A stretch of DNA of 64,000 bases from Mycolicibacterium chitae (GCF_900637205.1 NZ_LR134355.1:3224001-3288000); one strand, 5' to 3'; numbered from the stretch's first letter, positions 48,384-57,264 are shown. Made by a program: numbers and translations. Notes: a model not told the origin generated them from the letters alone.

Positions 48384-48404
48384 CGGCGTGTTGCCCGGGG
48401 ACGC
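48384..48404 (-). repeat. 21-bp inverted repeat, right copy
   Basis: This is the reverse complement of 47048-47068, lying in the 85-nt gap after the GT4 gene and before the convergent acyltransferase gene. It is placed to form part of a transcription terminator region, but forms no hairpin by itself. Confidence 0.85.
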
Positions 48405-48431
48405 GCACCTTCGCGCTGAAGGCGGACCCAA

Positions 48432-49169
48432 TTAGCGGGCGGCCTTCTTGCGCTCGATGTCGGCCAGCGCCGCGGCCAACTCCGCGCGCTGGGCGGCCGA
48501 GTTCTCCCAGGCCAGCTTGCGGTTCTTGACCACCTTCGCCGGTGCGCCGACCGCGATCGAATAGTCCGGCACCTCACCGCGGACCACCGCGTGCGAACCG
48601 AGTACGCAGCCGCGGCCGATGGACGTGCCCCGCAGGACGCTGACCTTGGCCGCCACCCAGGTATCGGGGCCAATGCGCACCGGGCTCTTCACGATGCCCT
48701 GATCCTTGATCGGCAGGTTGATGTCGTCCATCTTGTGGTCGAAGTCGACGATGTAGCACCAGTCGGCCATCAGCACCGAATCACCGAGTTCGATGTCCAG
48801 GTAGGTGTTGATCACGTTGTCGCGGCCCAGCACCACCTTGTCGCCGATGCGCAGCGATCCCTCGTGGCAACGGATGGTGTTCTTGTCGCCGATGTGCACC
48901 CAGCGACCGATCTCCATCTGCGACAACTCGGGGGTCGCCTGGATCTCCACGTCCTTGCCCAGGAACACCATGCCGCGGGTGATGATGTGCGGGTTGGTCA
49001 GCTTGAACTTCAGCAGCCGCCAGTACCGGACCAGGTACCACGGGGTGTAGGCCCGATTGGACAGCACCCATCGCAGCGATGCGCGCGTCAAGAACTTCGC
49101 CTGCCGCGGATCACCGAGCCGCGAACCGCGCCACCGCTTGTGGATTGGTGCACCCCACATGGTCGTCAT
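48432..49169 (-). CDS. Left-handed beta-helix (hexapeptide) acyltransferase (Rv3034c-like)
   Basis: This 245-residue hexapeptide-repeat acyltransferase has a basic N-terminus and then beta-helix coils (IGRWVHIGDKNTIRCHEGSLRIGDKVVLGRDNVIN, IELGDSVLMADWCYIVDFDHKMDD with the catalytic His, VRIGPDTWVAAKVSVLRGTSIGRGCVLGSHAVVRGEVPDYSIAVGAPAKVV). It ends in an Ala/Glu-rich helix. Linked to the MGLP genes, it may acylate (acetyl, propionyl or longer) the methylglucose polymer. The ATG at 49169 is used; longer frames are antisense to the next gene. The acyl donor is unproven. Confidence 0.87.
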   Translation of the reverse strand: MTTMWGAPIHKRWRGSRLGDPRQAKFLTRASLRWVLSNRAYTPWYLVRYWRLLKFKLTNPHIITRGMVFLGKDVEIQATPELSQMEIGRWVHIGDKNTIRCHEGSLRIGDKVVLGRDNVINTYLDIELGDSVLMADWCYIVDFDHKMDDINLPIKDQGIVKSPVRIGPDTWVAAKVSVLRGTSIGRGCVLGSHAVVRGEVPDYSIAVGAPAKVVKNRKLAWENSAAQRAELAAALADIERKKAAR

Positions 49170-49259
49170 GGGCGGGAAGCATACGCGAGCGCCGAACCCC
49201 GACGGGTTACCCTCGGTGGACTTCGACCGTGATCGAGCCGACCGGAAAGGATCCCCCTG

Positions 49260-50552
49260 GTGCTTCGGCGACTTGCTGCACTGGCATCCGCCACCCTGGT
49301 CGCCGCGGTGGTGCTGGCCGGCTGCAGCGACAGCGACCCGTGGGTGCACGCCACCCCGGCCGACGGCTGGGCCGCCCCGTACGCCGACGCCGCCAACAGC
49401 AGCTACAGCGACACCGCCGGCGCCCGGGACCTCGAGGCCACCTGGATCCGGTCGGTCAAGGGCGAACTCGGGGCCGGGGTCGCGCTGGGCGCCTACGGCT
49501 ATCTGGCCGCCAACGCCCAGACCGAGACCGGCTGCTCGCTGATGGTGTGGGAGAACGACAACAACGGCCGCCAGCGCTGGTGCACCCGGCTGGCCCAGGG
49601 CGGGGGCTTCGGCGGTCCGCTGTTCGACGGCTTCGACAACCTCTATGTCGGCCAGCCCGGCGCCATCCTGTCCTTCCCTCCCACGCAGTGGATCCGCTGG
49701 CGCCAGCAGGTCATCGGAATGCCGTTGACGCCAAGGCTTCTGGGCAACGGCGAACTCCTGGTGGTCACCCACCTGGGCCAGGTCCTGGTGTTCGATTCGC
49801 ACCGCGGCACCGTGGTGGGCAACCCGATCGATCTGGTCGACGGGGTCGATCCGACGGATCCGGAGCGGGGTCTCGAGGACTGCGCGCCCGCCCGGTCGCG
49901 CTGCCCCGTGGCGGCCCCGCCGGCGTTCTCCCCGCAGTCCAACATCATCGTGGTGAGCCTGTGGCGGCCGGGCGCCGACGCGGCGACGCTGGTCGGGCTG
50001 CGTTACCGGCACGGCGAGAATCCGCTGCTGACCCGGGAGTGGACCAGCGACGCGGTCGAGGACGGGGCGCTGGCCGCGCCAACCATGTCCGCCGACGGGT
50101 CCACCGTCTACGTCAACGGGCGCGACCGGCAGCTGTGGGCGCTGAACGCGGCCGACGGCGAGGTGAAGTGGTCGGTGCCGCTGGACTACCTGGCGCAGAC
50201 CCCGCCCACCGTGGCCCCGGACGGGACCATCGTGGCCGGCGGCGGTCCGGACGCCACCCTGACCGGCATCGAGGACACCGGCGATGAAGCCGAGATCCGT
50301 TGGCGCCGCGGCGATGTCGAGACCCTGACCTCGGCGAGTCGGGCCGGCGCGGAGGTCGCCTACACCGTGGTGCGCGACGAGGGCGAATCGGGCCTGGCGC
50401 TGCTGGTCTTCGATCCGCGCGACGGCCAGTCCGTCAACAGCTATCCGCTGCCCGATGCGCGCGGCTTCCCGGTCGGGGTGGCCGTCGGCAACGATCGCCG
50501 GGTGGTCGCGGCAACCAGCGCCGGGCAGGTCTACAGCTTCGAAGGCCGCTGA
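49260..50552 (+). CDS. PQQ-type beta-propeller lipoprotein (Rv3035-like)
   Basis: This 430-residue lipoprotein has a signal ending at LAGC (C22), then propeller repeats of the PQQ-like (BamB-like) type: GGGFGGPLFDGFDNLYVGQPGAILSF, LLVVTHLGQVLVFDSHRG, STVYVNGRDRQLWALNAADGEVKWSVPL and VAATSAGQVYSF. Four cysteines in two likely pairs (SLMVW..RWCTR; EDCAP..RCPV) suggest export and disulfides. The GTG at 49260 has AAAGGA 9 nt upstream. It is divergent from the acyltransferase gene and may scaffold cell-envelope proteins; no enzymatic motif is seen. Confidence 0.83.
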   Translation: MLRRLAALASATLVAAVVLAGCSDSDPWVHATPADGWAAPYADAANSSYSDTAGARDLEATWIRSVKGELGAGVALGAYGYLAANAQTETGCSLMVWENDNNGRQRWCTRLAQGGGFGGPLFDGFDNLYVGQPGAILSFPPTQWIRWRQQVIGMPLTPRLLGNGELLVVTHLGQVLVFDSHRGTVVGNPIDLVDGVDPTDPERGLEDCAPARSRCPVAAPPAFSPQSNIIVVSLWRPGADAATLVGLRYRHGENPLLTREWTSDAVEDGALAAPTMSADGSTVYVNGRDRQLWALNAADGEVKWSVPLDYLAQTPPTVAPDGTIVAGGGPDATLTGIEDTGDEAEIRWRRGDVETLTSASRAGAEVAYTVVRDEGESGLALLVFDPRDGQSVNSYPLPDARGFPVGVAVGNDRRVVAATSAGQVYSFEGR

Positions 50553-50559
50553 GCCGGTC

Positions 50560-51273
50560 TCAGGCCAGCAGCGCGTCGAGGGGCTCGCGGGGCACGCTGA
50601 CCTGGAAGGCGCCGGCGGTCTCGGCCAGCAGCGTCCCGCTGTCGAAGAAGAAGATCACCGAATCGTCGGTGAGGGCGAAGTTCTGGTAGGTCCGCGGATT
50701 CGTCCCGGCCCCGCCCAGGATGGGTTCGGTGACCCCGAACTGCTGGGTCACCTCGTCCTGCACCAGGGCGCGCAGCACCGGGAACGGATCGGTCCCCTCT
50801 CGGAACAGGGTGTCGATGGTGACGGCCTCGCGGTGCTCCTGGTCCCAGGTGAACGTCTTGTAGAAGGTGGCCGCGTGCGGGCCGCCCACGTTCTCGTAGG
50901 TCTCCAGGACCACGGACTGCGTGCCGGGCGGTGGCACCGCCGACCGGTATTCGGTGGACTTCATCTCCAACACATACGGTGCCCACCGGGCATCCGGGGT
51001 GCGCGCGACGTTGAGGAAGCCGTCGCGGGTCTGGGTGACGTAGTCGAACAGCGCTTCGGCGTCCGGGTAGGTGGCCGGGACGGTGATGTCCACGCGGTAA
51101 CCGGGATCGGACAGCTGGATCTGGCACGTCTGTCCCACCGCCGTCGCGTCGATGTCGGCACACGTCGGCGGCGCGGCGGCCGCGGGTCCGGCGACGCCGA
51201 GGGCGCCCAGAGTCCAGGCGGCCAGCATCAGGACGGCCGAGGCGGCCAGCGAACGGGTCAGCATGGGCGTCAC
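50560..51273 (-). CDS. Secreted TB22.2/MPT64-like protein, copy 1
   Basis: This 237-residue protein has a Sec signal peptide (hydrophobic 8-32, cleavage after AAAA) and a DUF3298/RsiV-like domain as in MPT64 and TB22.2 (Rv3036c): YPDAEALFDYVTQTRDGFLNVA, YVLEMKSTEYRSA, LETYENVGGPHAATFYKTFTWD, FREGTDPFPVLRALVQDEV and FALTDDSVIFFFDSG. Two cysteines near the N-terminus could pair. It is secreted; the function is unknown. The start is the GTG at 51273 or the ATG at 51264. The paralogue at 51296 is 22 nt upstream on the same strand. Confidence 0.85.
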   Translation of the reverse strand: MTPMLTRSLAASAVLMLAAWTLGALGVAGPAAAAPPTCADIDATAVGQTCQIQLSDPGYRVDITVPATYPDAEALFDYVTQTRDGFLNVARTPDARWAPYVLEMKSTEYRSAVPPPGTQSVVLETYENVGGPHAATFYKTFTWDQEHREAVTIDTLFREGTDPFPVLRALVQDEVTQQFGVTEPILGGAGTNPRTYQNFALTDDSVIFFFDSGTLLAETAGAFQVSVPREPLDALLA

Positions 51274-51295
51274 GATACCGACCCGGAGCGTCGAG

Positions 51296-51970
51296 TCAGA
51301 CCGCCAACCGGGGCAACTCCGCGCGCGGCAGCGCCACGGTGTGCGCGCCCGCGGCGCCGGCCATGATCGCGCCGCGGTCGAAGTAGAAGATCAGCTGATC
51401 GGGAGTGATCGCGAAGCTCTGATAACTGGCCGCGTCCAGACCCGTCTTCGGCGACACCGGGTCCGGCACCCCGAGCCGGTCGGCCAACTCACGCTGCACG
51501 AGTGGGTAGATCGCCTCCAGCGGCCGGGTATCGGGGGCGAACAGCGCCTCGAAGGTGATGGGCCGCTGCCGCGCCAGGTCGTAGTTGAACGTCTGGTACC
51601 AGGACGACGGATGGGCCCCGCCGACGTTCTGGTACACCTCGAACGCGACCGATCGGGTGGTCTCGGTGGCGTGCTCGGTGGACTGGATCTCCATCCGGTA
51701 GGGCAGGTTGTGCGCGCGCCGGTCGAGCGCCGTGTCGACGAAGCCGTCGCGGGTGGTGGTGATGAACTCCGTGATGGCCGCCTGGTCCGGATAGTCCACC
51801 GGGAACGCGATGTCCAGGTCGTAGTGGGTCCGCGATTCCTGCGTGCGGCACATTCCCTCCTGGTCGAGGGTGCCGCCCAGGTCGCCGCAGCCGTTGGCGG
51901 CGCCGGCCGCCGGCGTCCATCCCAGCAGGGCCGCCGCGAGCAGCGCGGTGAGCAACCAGACGCGCATCAT
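51296..51970 (-). CDS. Secreted TB22.2/MPT64-like protein, copy 2
   Basis: This 224-residue protein has a signal peptide (MMRVWLLTALLAAALLGW, cleavage near AAGA), then the same domain as copy 1: YPDQAAITEFITTTRDGFVD, YRMEIQSTEHATE, FEVYQNVGGAHPSSWYQTFNYD, FAPDTRPLEAIYPLVQREL and FAITPDQLIFYFDRG. It carries two N-terminal cysteines (CGDL, MCRT). The strong block-by-block match to copy 1 shows tandem duplication followed by divergence. It is first of the two in transcription order and lies 9 nt after the THUMP-like methyltransferase gene. Confidence 0.85.
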   Translation of the reverse strand: MMRVWLLTALLAAALLGWTPAAGAANGCGDLGGTLDQEGMCRTQESRTHYDLDIAFPVDYPDQAAITEFITTTRDGFVDTALDRRAHNLPYRMEIQSTEHATETTRSVAFEVYQNVGGAHPSSWYQTFNYDLARQRPITFEALFAPDTRPLEAIYPLVQRELADRLGVPDPVSPKTGLDAASYQSFAITPDQLIFYFDRGAIMAGAAGAHTVALPRAELPRLAV

Positions 51971-51979
51971 GGCACGAGC

Positions 51980-53176
51980 CTAGTCCCGCGCCGCTTCCGG
52001 CCGCGGCGAACGGCAGATGAAGGCGACGGCGCGGGCGGCCTGACCGGCGCCGACGCGGGTGATCACCACCGACAGCGGGGTGTCGCCGCGCGGGCGCATC
52101 CGGCGCCGCAGCTGATCGGGATCCACCCGAACGCCGCGCACCAAGATCTCCAGGGCACCACAGTCCAGCGCCGAAAGCGCTTGCCGCAACGCTTTTTCCG
52201 TGAACGGAATCTGCTCGATGACCTCGAAACCGCGGATCCCGGGCGGTACGGCGTCGCCGGTGAGGTAGGCGATGTCGGGGTCCAGTTGCCACAGCCCGTG
52301 CCGCGCGCCGTAATGACGCACCAACCCCGCGCGGACCACGGCGCCGTCCGGGTCGACGATCCAGCGTCCCACCGGGCCCACGCCGCAGTCGTCGCTCTCG
52401 GCGTCGGTGACCTGCTCCCCCGTGTCGAGCACGCTGGCCCGCCGGGCGATGCCGGGCTCGGCCAGCCCGGCCGACCACAGGCAGGCCTCGCGCACCGAGC
52501 CGCGCCACGAGGTGATCTCAATCTCGCCGCGAAAACCCATGTCCGCCAACGCATCGAAGTCGATGCCGGGGGCGCACTTCACCACCAGGTCCCGGCCCGC
52601 GTACGCCGCGAGCAGGTCGTCGAGGGCCGGGGCGTAGTCCCGCGGGTCGAAGCGGCGCCGGCCGCCGCTGCGCCGCGCCGGATCCGCGATCACCGCCGCC
52701 TCGGCGGTGATCGGCGCCAAAGCGTCGGCGCGACACAGCAACACCGGTGCGCCCGCGAGATTGTGCCGGGCCATGGCCAGCCGGATCGGGTCGATGTCGC
52801 TGCCGATGACGGCGGTTGCGGTGCCGCACAGGGCCGCCAGCTCCGCACCGACCGAACAGGTGACGTCGGCGACCGTGCGGCCGGCCAGCCGGCGCGCCCG
52901 CTGCGCGGCGACCGGCGCCGCGGTCGCCTGCTGCAGCGCCTCGTCGGTGAACAGCCAGTGCTCGGCGTCGGGCAGCTTCTGCGACGCCCTGCGGCGCAGC
53001 AACGTGGTCTCCACGAGGACGGCGGTGCGCGCGCCGTGGCGCGCCCGCACGGCGGCGATGTCGGCGATCCGGTCGCCGGCCAGGTCCAGCGCGGCCACGT
53101 CGGCCAGCGCCGCCACGCCCCGCGGCGACGTCAGGTACTCGACGTCGTCGAGGGTGAAGGCCAGCCCGGAACTCAG
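51980..53176 (-). CDS. THUMP-like/class I SAM methyltransferase (Rv3037c-like)
   Basis: This protein of about 398 residues has an N-terminal region FTLDDVEYLTSPRGVAALADVAALDLAGDRIADIAAVR, the SAM domain TVADVTCSVGAELAALCG...GSDIDPIRLAMARHN, the D/NPPY-like VIADPARR, and a C-terminal domain (from about 270, RHYGARHGLWQLDPDIAYLTGD...CGALEILVRGVRVDPDQLRRR) typical of THUMP-like proteins. The substrate (tRNA or the methylated glucan) is unresolved. The best start is a CTG at 53176 that overlaps the upstream stop (CTGA). ATG is absent near the N-terminus. Confidence 0.75.
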   Translation of the reverse strand: MSSGLAFTLDDVEYLTSPRGVAALADVAALDLAGDRIADIAAVRARHGARTAVLVETTLLRRRASQKLPDAEHWLFTDEALQQATAAPVAAQRARRLAGRTVADVTCSVGAELAALCGTATAVIGSDIDPIRLAMARHNLAGAPVLLCRADALAPITAEAAVIADPARRSGGRRRFDPRDYAPALDDLLAAYAGRDLVVKCAPGIDFDALADMGFRGEIEITSWRGSVREACLWSAGLAEPGIARRASVLDTGEQVTDAESDDCGVGPVGRWIVDPDGAVVRAGLVRHYGARHGLWQLDPDIAYLTGDAVPPGIRGFEVIEQIPFTEKALRQALSALDCGALEILVRGVRVDPDQLRRRMRPRGDTPLSVVITRVGAGQAARAVAFICRSPRPEAARD

Positions 53177-54171
53177 CTGCCGGCGGCCTCGGCCGGGGAC
53201 TCGGGCTTCACGCCCGTCACCATGACGTTGTAGAACCAGCCCTTGGGCACCACCCGGCGCCACACGTTCGCGTCGACCCAACTCAGCGAGGTCCAGCTGC
53301 CGAAGGCGAACTTGGCCCAGCCCCAGCCGAGCTTGCCGGGCGGCACCGCGGCCTCGAAGGTACGCACCGGCCAGCCGAGCATCGCGGCGGTGAATTCCTC
53401 GCTGGCCGTGCGGATCTCGACGGCACCGGCGTTGCGGGCCATCCGCTCGAGGTCGGCGGGATCGAAGGTGTGGAGGTCGACGACGGCCTCCAGGGCCGCG
53501 GCGCGCGAGGACTCGTCGAGTTCGGTCTGCGGGCGGCGCCACTCACGCAGGCCGGGCAGCTTGGTGACGTTGGTGGCGATCCGCCAGGTCAGGGTCGACA
53601 GTTCGCGGGCGTACCGATTGCCGACGGTGGTGGGCTCGCCGGCGAAGATGAAGCGCCCGCCCGGTTTGAGCACGCGGACCACCTCGCGCAGCGACAGTTC
53701 GACGTCGGGGATGTGGTGCAGCACCGCGTGGCCGACCACCAGGTCGAAGGTGTTGTCCTCATACGGGATGCCCTCGGCGTCGGCGACCCGGCCGTCGATG
53801 TCCAGCCCGAGGCCCTGGCCGTTGCGGGTGGCGACCTTGACCATGCCCGGGGACAGGTCGGTGACCGACCCGCGGCGCGCGACGCCGGCCTGGATCAGGT
53901 TGAGCAGGAAGAACCCGGTGCCGCAGCCCAGTTCCAGGGCCCGGTCGTAGGGCAGCTCGCGCTGCACCTCGTCGGGGACCGCGGCATCGAACCGGCCCCG
54001 GGCGTAGTCGACGCAGCGCTGGTCGTAGGAGATCGACCATTTGTCGTCGTAGCTCTCGGCTTCCCAGTCGTGGTAGAGCACCTGGGCGAGCTTGCTGTCC
54101 TTCATGGCCGCTTCGACCTGCTCCGCGGTGGCGTGCGGGTTGGGCGCCGGCGATTCGTGCGTGCTGGTCAT
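53173..54171 (-). CDS. Class I SAM methyltransferase (Rv3038c-like)
   Basis: This 332-residue methyltransferase has an N-terminal DWEAESYDDKWSISYDQRCVDYARGRF, SAM motif I ALELGCGTGFFLLNLIQAG (about 82-100), motif II VTDLSPGMVKVA, motif III FDLVVGHAVLHHIPDVELSLREVVRVLKPGGRFIFAGEP, and a C-terminal hydrophobic tail (AKFAFGSWTSLSWVDANVWRRV). It is of the ubiquinone/sterol (UbiE-like) type; the substrate is unknown. It probably shares a transcript with the downstream THUMP-like gene through the stop-start overlap. Confidence 0.87.
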   Translation of the reverse strand: MTSTHESPAPNPHATAEQVEAAMKDSKLAQVLYHDWEAESYDDKWSISYDQRCVDYARGRFDAAVPDEVQRELPYDRALELGCGTGFFLLNLIQAGVARRGSVTDLSPGMVKVATRNGQGLGLDIDGRVADAEGIPYEDNTFDLVVGHAVLHHIPDVELSLREVVRVLKPGGRFIFAGEPTTVGNRYARELSTLTWRIATNVTKLPGLREWRRPQTELDESSRAAALEAVVDLHTFDPADLERMARNAGAVEIRTASEEFTAAMLGWPVRTFEAAVPPGKLGWGWAKFAFGSWTSLSWVDANVWRRVVPKGWFYNVMVTGVKPESPAEAAGS

Positions 54172-54182
54172 AGGGAGCCAGC

Positions 54183-54905
54183 CTAAACGTTGCTGCCCGC
54201 GGCGAACACGTCGAGGTAGCGGCGGCGCTGCTCAGCGCCGTCGCAGCGGCCGTCGATGATGTCCTTGGCGGCGGCCACGGCCACGCCCGGCGCCGTCAGG
54301 TAGCGCCGGGCCCGGGCGCACGCCGCGTCGTACACCGCGTCGGGGGCCACCAGCTGGTCCAGCAGACCGACGGTGGCGGCCTCCTCGGCGTCGACGAACC
54401 GCCCGCTGAACACCATGTCCTTGGCGCGGCCGGGGCCCACGGCCGCGGTCAGCCGGTCCAGGGCGGCGCCGCCGGGGATCAGATCCGCGAGGATCTCCGA
54501 GGCGGCGACCTTGACGTTGTCCCCGGCCACCCGCCAGTCCGCGGCCAGCGCCAGCCACAGTCCCGCGCCCAGCGCGTACCCGGTGACGGCGGCGACGGTG
54601 GGTTTGGGAAGGGCCGCGACGGCCTCGATCGCGGTGTCCCGGACGGTGGCCGCCCGGTCGGCCTGCTCGCGGGTCAGGGTGCGCAGTTCCGGCACGTCGT
54701 CGCCGGCGGAGAAGATCTCGTGCCCGCCGAACAGGATCACCACCGCAATGTCGTCGCGCGCGGCGGCGTCGGCGGCGGTGGCGGTCAGCTCCCGGTACAT
54801 CTGCCGGGTCAGGGCGTTGGTGGGCGGCCGGGACAGCCAGATGGTGCCGATGCCCGGTTGCTGGGGATCGGTGTGCAGGCTGACGAACTCGCGCTGGATG
54901 GTCAC
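54183..54905 (-). CDS. echA17: Enoyl-CoA hydratase/isomerase family protein
   Basis: This 240-residue crotonase-fold protein has an oxyanion-hole region [10 protein letters not shown] and [28 protein letters not shown], and a segment [41 protein letters not shown]. Of the two catalytic Glu of classical hydratases, the first position (EIL) is Glu and the second is Gly/Pro-rich, so hydratase activity is uncertain. It is the positional equivalent of Rv3039c. The GTG at 54905 overlaps the NUDIX gene stop by 4 bases (GTGA). Confidence 0.87.
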   Translation of the reverse strand: MTIQREFVSLHTDPQQPGIGTIWLSRPPTNALTRQMYRELTATAADAAARDDIAVVILFGGHEIFSAGDDVPELRTLTREQADRAATVRDTAIEAVAALPKPTVAAVTGYALGAGLWLALAADWRVAGDNVKVAASEILADLIPGGAALDRLTAAVGPGRAKDMVFSGRFVDAEEAATVGLLDQLVAPDAVYDAACARARRYLTAPGVAVAAAKDIIDGRCDGAEQRRRYLDVFAAGSNV

Positions 54906-55711
54906 GGGGCGCGTCCGGCGCGCGCGGCGTTGTAGCGGTCGCTGTCGAAGAACTCGATCTCCCAGTTGCCGTTGGCCTCGCTCAGGTGCGGCTGCACGGG
55001 GACGATCTGGCGTTCGACGGCCAGGATCTCGGCGACCGTGCGGCCGCCGGCCAGCGAGTCCAGCTGGGTCCAGGTGGGCGGCAGCAGGAAGATGCGCTGG
55101 GCGGCGAACTCGGTGAGCGCGGCCTCCGGCTTGGCCCAGGCGACCCGGTCCGACTCGGTGTTCTCCCCGTCGGCCAGCTGGCCCGGCGGCAGCGCCCCGA
55201 CGAAGAAGTAGGTGTCGTAGCGCCGGGTGCGCTCCTCCTCGGGGGTCACCCAGTTGGCCCACGGCCGCAGCAGGTCGGCGCGCAGCATCAGCTTCTCGCT
55301 GCGCAGGAAGTCCCCGAACGCCAGCGAGTTGTCGGCCAGCGCCCTGCGCGCCTTGCGGTAGACGCTCGCGTCGTCGACCAACAGATCCGGGTCGTCGGCG
55401 GCGCCGGCGAACAGCACGCCGGATTCCTCGAACGTCTCGCGGGCCGCCGCGCACACCAGCGCCAGGGCCAGGTCCTCGTCGACGCCGAGGCGCTGCGCCC
55501 ACCACGACGGGGGCGGGCCGTGCCAGTCGATGTCGGCGTTGCGGTCGCGGTCGTCGACGCCGCCGCCGGGGAAGACCACCACGCCGCCGACGAACTCCAT
55601 CGCCCGATGCCGGCGCATCAGGAACACCTCGGTGCCGTCGGCCTCCTCGCGCACGAGCATGACCGTCGCGGCGGGCCGGACGGGCAGTGGCTCGGGTCGG
55701 TCCTCGCTCAT
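54902..55711 (-). CDS. NUDIX hydrolase (Rv3040c-like)
   Basis: This 269-residue NUDIX-fold protein has [44 protein letters not shown], then the separated helix [13 protein letters not shown] of a modified NUDIX box, as in long CoA-pyrophosphatase/NUDT7- and NUDT19-like enzymes. The later [15 protein letters not shown] and DSDRYNAA complete the domain. Acyl-CoA hydrolysis would fit the neighbouring EchA-like protein. AGGAGG lies 7 nt before the ATG, which overlaps the ABC gene stop (ATGA). Confidence 0.87.
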   Translation of the reverse strand: MSEDRPEPLPVRPAATVMLVREEADGTEVFLMRRHRAMEFVGGVVVFPGGGVDDRDRNADIDWHGPPPSWWAQRLGVDEDLALALVCAAARETFEESGVLFAGAADDPDLLVDDASVYRKARRALADNSLAFGDFLRSEKLMLRADLLRPWANWVTPEEERTRRYDTYFFVGALPPGQLADGENTESDRVAWAKPEAALTEFAAQRIFLLPPTWTQLDSLAGGRTVAEILAVERQIVPVQPHLSEANGNWEIEFFDSDRYNAARAGRAP

Positions 55712-56559
55712 GCGCGCCTCCTGTGTGCGGCGCGACTGCGCACCCGTCGCGCGAAGTAACGGCCGTCGATGGTGTCGACGGTGATGGCCTGGCCGAAGGC
55801 CCGGGACAGGTTCTCCGACGTCAGGACGTCGGTGAGCAGGCCGCTGGCCACCGGCGCCCCCTCGGCGAGCAGCAGGCAGTGGGTGAAGCCCGGCGGGATC
55901 TCCTCGACGTGGTGGGTGACCAGCACGATGGCCGGGGCGTCGGGGTCGGCCGCCAGATCGGCCATCCGGGCGACGAGTTCCTCGCGGCCGCCGAGGTCCA
56001 GCCCGGCGGCCGGTTCGTCGAGCAGCAGCAGTTCGGGGTCGGTCATCAGGGACCGGGCGATGAGCACGCGTTTGCGCTCGCCCTCCGAGAGGGTGCCGTA
56101 GGTGCGCTCGGCCAGGTGTTCGCCGCCGACGCTCTCCAACATGTCGATGGCCTGGGCGTAGTCGACGTCCTCGTAGCGTTCCCGCCAGCGGCCCAGTACC
56201 GAGTAGCCGGCCGAGACCACGAGGTCGCGCACCACCTCGTCGTCGGGCACCCGCTGCGACAGCGCCGAGGACGACAGCCCGACCCGCGAGCGCAGTTCGG
56301 AGACGTCGGTGCGGCCCAGCCGCTCCCCCAGCACGAACGCGGTGCCGGCGGAGGGATGCTCGGTGGCGGCGGCGATGCGCAACAGTGAGGTCTTGCCCGC
56401 ACCGTTGGGGCCGACGATCACCCACCGCTCGTCGAGTTCGACCTGCCAGTCGAGCGGTCCGACGAGGGTCCGCCCGCCGCGGCGCAACTCGACGCCGCGG
56501 AAGTCGATCAGCAGGTCGGCGTCGGTGACGTCGGCTTGTTCGGTATCGGCTTCGGGCAC
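55708..56559 (-). CDS. ABC transporter ATP-binding protein (Rv3041c-like)
   Basis: This 283-residue stand-alone ABC ATPase has Walker [10 protein letters not shown] (50-58), a Q-loop near [10 protein letters not shown], the signature [15 protein letters not shown], Walker [13 protein letters not shown] and the switch HHVEE. No membrane subunit is encoded nearby, so the partner permease is unknown; an Mla-like or ModF-like role is possible. The GTG start at 56559 lies inside the 3' end of the YczE gene (52-base overlap). It is followed by nudix and echA in a chain of 4-base overlaps. Confidence 0.88.
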   Translation of the reverse strand: MPEADTEQADVTDADLLIDFRGVELRRGGRTLVGPLDWQVELDERWVIVGPNGAGKTSLLRIAAATEHPSAGTAFVLGERLGRTDVSELRSRVGLSSSALSQRVPDDEVVRDLVVSAGYSVLGRWRERYEDVDYAQAIDMLESVGGEHLAERTYGTLSEGERKRVLIARSLMTDPELLLLDEPAAGLDLGGREELVARMADLAADPDAPAIVLVTHHVEEIPPGFTHCLLLAEGAPVASGLLTDVLTSENLSRAFGQAITVDTIDGRYFARRVRSRAAHRRRA

Positions 56560-57242
56560 TCGACCATGGTAGTCATGCGATTTCGGGACTCGCGCGCCCG
56601 CCGCACCCCGTCGGCACCGAAGTCATCGAACAGCAGCGCGGCCGGGGTCAGCCGCAGGAACAGTTGCACCAGGGGGCCGATGCCGAGCGCGTAGAGCACG
56701 GTGCCCACGCCCACCGAACCACCCAGCAGTGCCCCGATGGTGAACACGCCGAGTTCGATCGCGGTCCGCACCCCGCGCACCGACCGGCCGGTGCGCGCCA
56801 CCAGCCCGGTCATCAGCCCGTCGCGTGGCCCGGGCCCCAGGCCGGCACCGATGTAGAACACCGTGGCGATGGCGTTGAGGACCACGCCGCCGATCAGCAT
56901 GGCGGCCGCCACCGGCAGCGCCGACGGGGCCGGCAGGAAGGCCAACGAGAGGTCCACCGCGATCGCGATGACGACGACGTTGGCGACGGTGCCGATGCCC
57001 GGCCGGATCCGCAGTGGGACCCAGACGAGCAGCACGACGAGGCCCACGACGGCGGTGGTGGTGCCCAGGCTCCAGCCGGTGTGGCGCGACAGGCCCTGGT
57101 GGAAGACGTCCCACGGGTTCAGTCCGAGTCCGGCCCGGACCATCAGCGCCATCGAGAAGCCGTAGGCGAGCAGCCCCGTCAGCAACAGGGCGGTGCGCAG
57201 GGCGGCGCGCGCGGCGGTCCGGCGCGGCTGACGAAGCTCCAT
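56508..57242 (-). CDS. YczE/YitT-family membrane protein
   Basis: This is a 244-residue membrane protein of about five helices: LRTALLLTGLLAYGFSMALMVRAGLGLNPWDVFHQGLSRHTGWSLGTTT, VVGLVVLLVWVPLRIRPGIGTVANVVVIAIAVDLSL and GAGLGPGPRDGLMTGLVARTGRSVRGVRTAIELGVF. YczE proteins are putative transporters often encoded beside MocR-type regulators, as here. The C-terminal 17 codons overlap the ABC ATPase gene. The substrate is unknown, perhaps vitamin B6- or amine-related given the PLP-binding regulator. Confidence 0.87.
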   Translation of the reverse strand: MELRQPRRTAARAALRTALLLTGLLAYGFSMALMVRAGLGLNPWDVFHQGLSRHTGWSLGTTTAVVGLVVLLVWVPLRIRPGIGTVANVVVIAIAVDLSLAFLPAPSALPVAAAMLIGGVVLNAIATVFYIGAGLGPGPRDGLMTGLVARTGRSVRGVRTAIELGVFTIGALLGGSVGVGTVLYALGIGPLVQLFLRLTPAALLFDDFGADGVRRARESRNRMTTMVECPKPIPNKPTSPTPTC

Positions 57243-57264
57243 GGCACCGATGATCCGAAGAAAG

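Noticed and set aside
47048..48404. Insertion sequence bounded by inverted repeats
   Set aside because: The repeats resemble IS ends, but the enclosed gene is a glycosyltransferase with conserved context; no transposase and no target-site duplication was seen.
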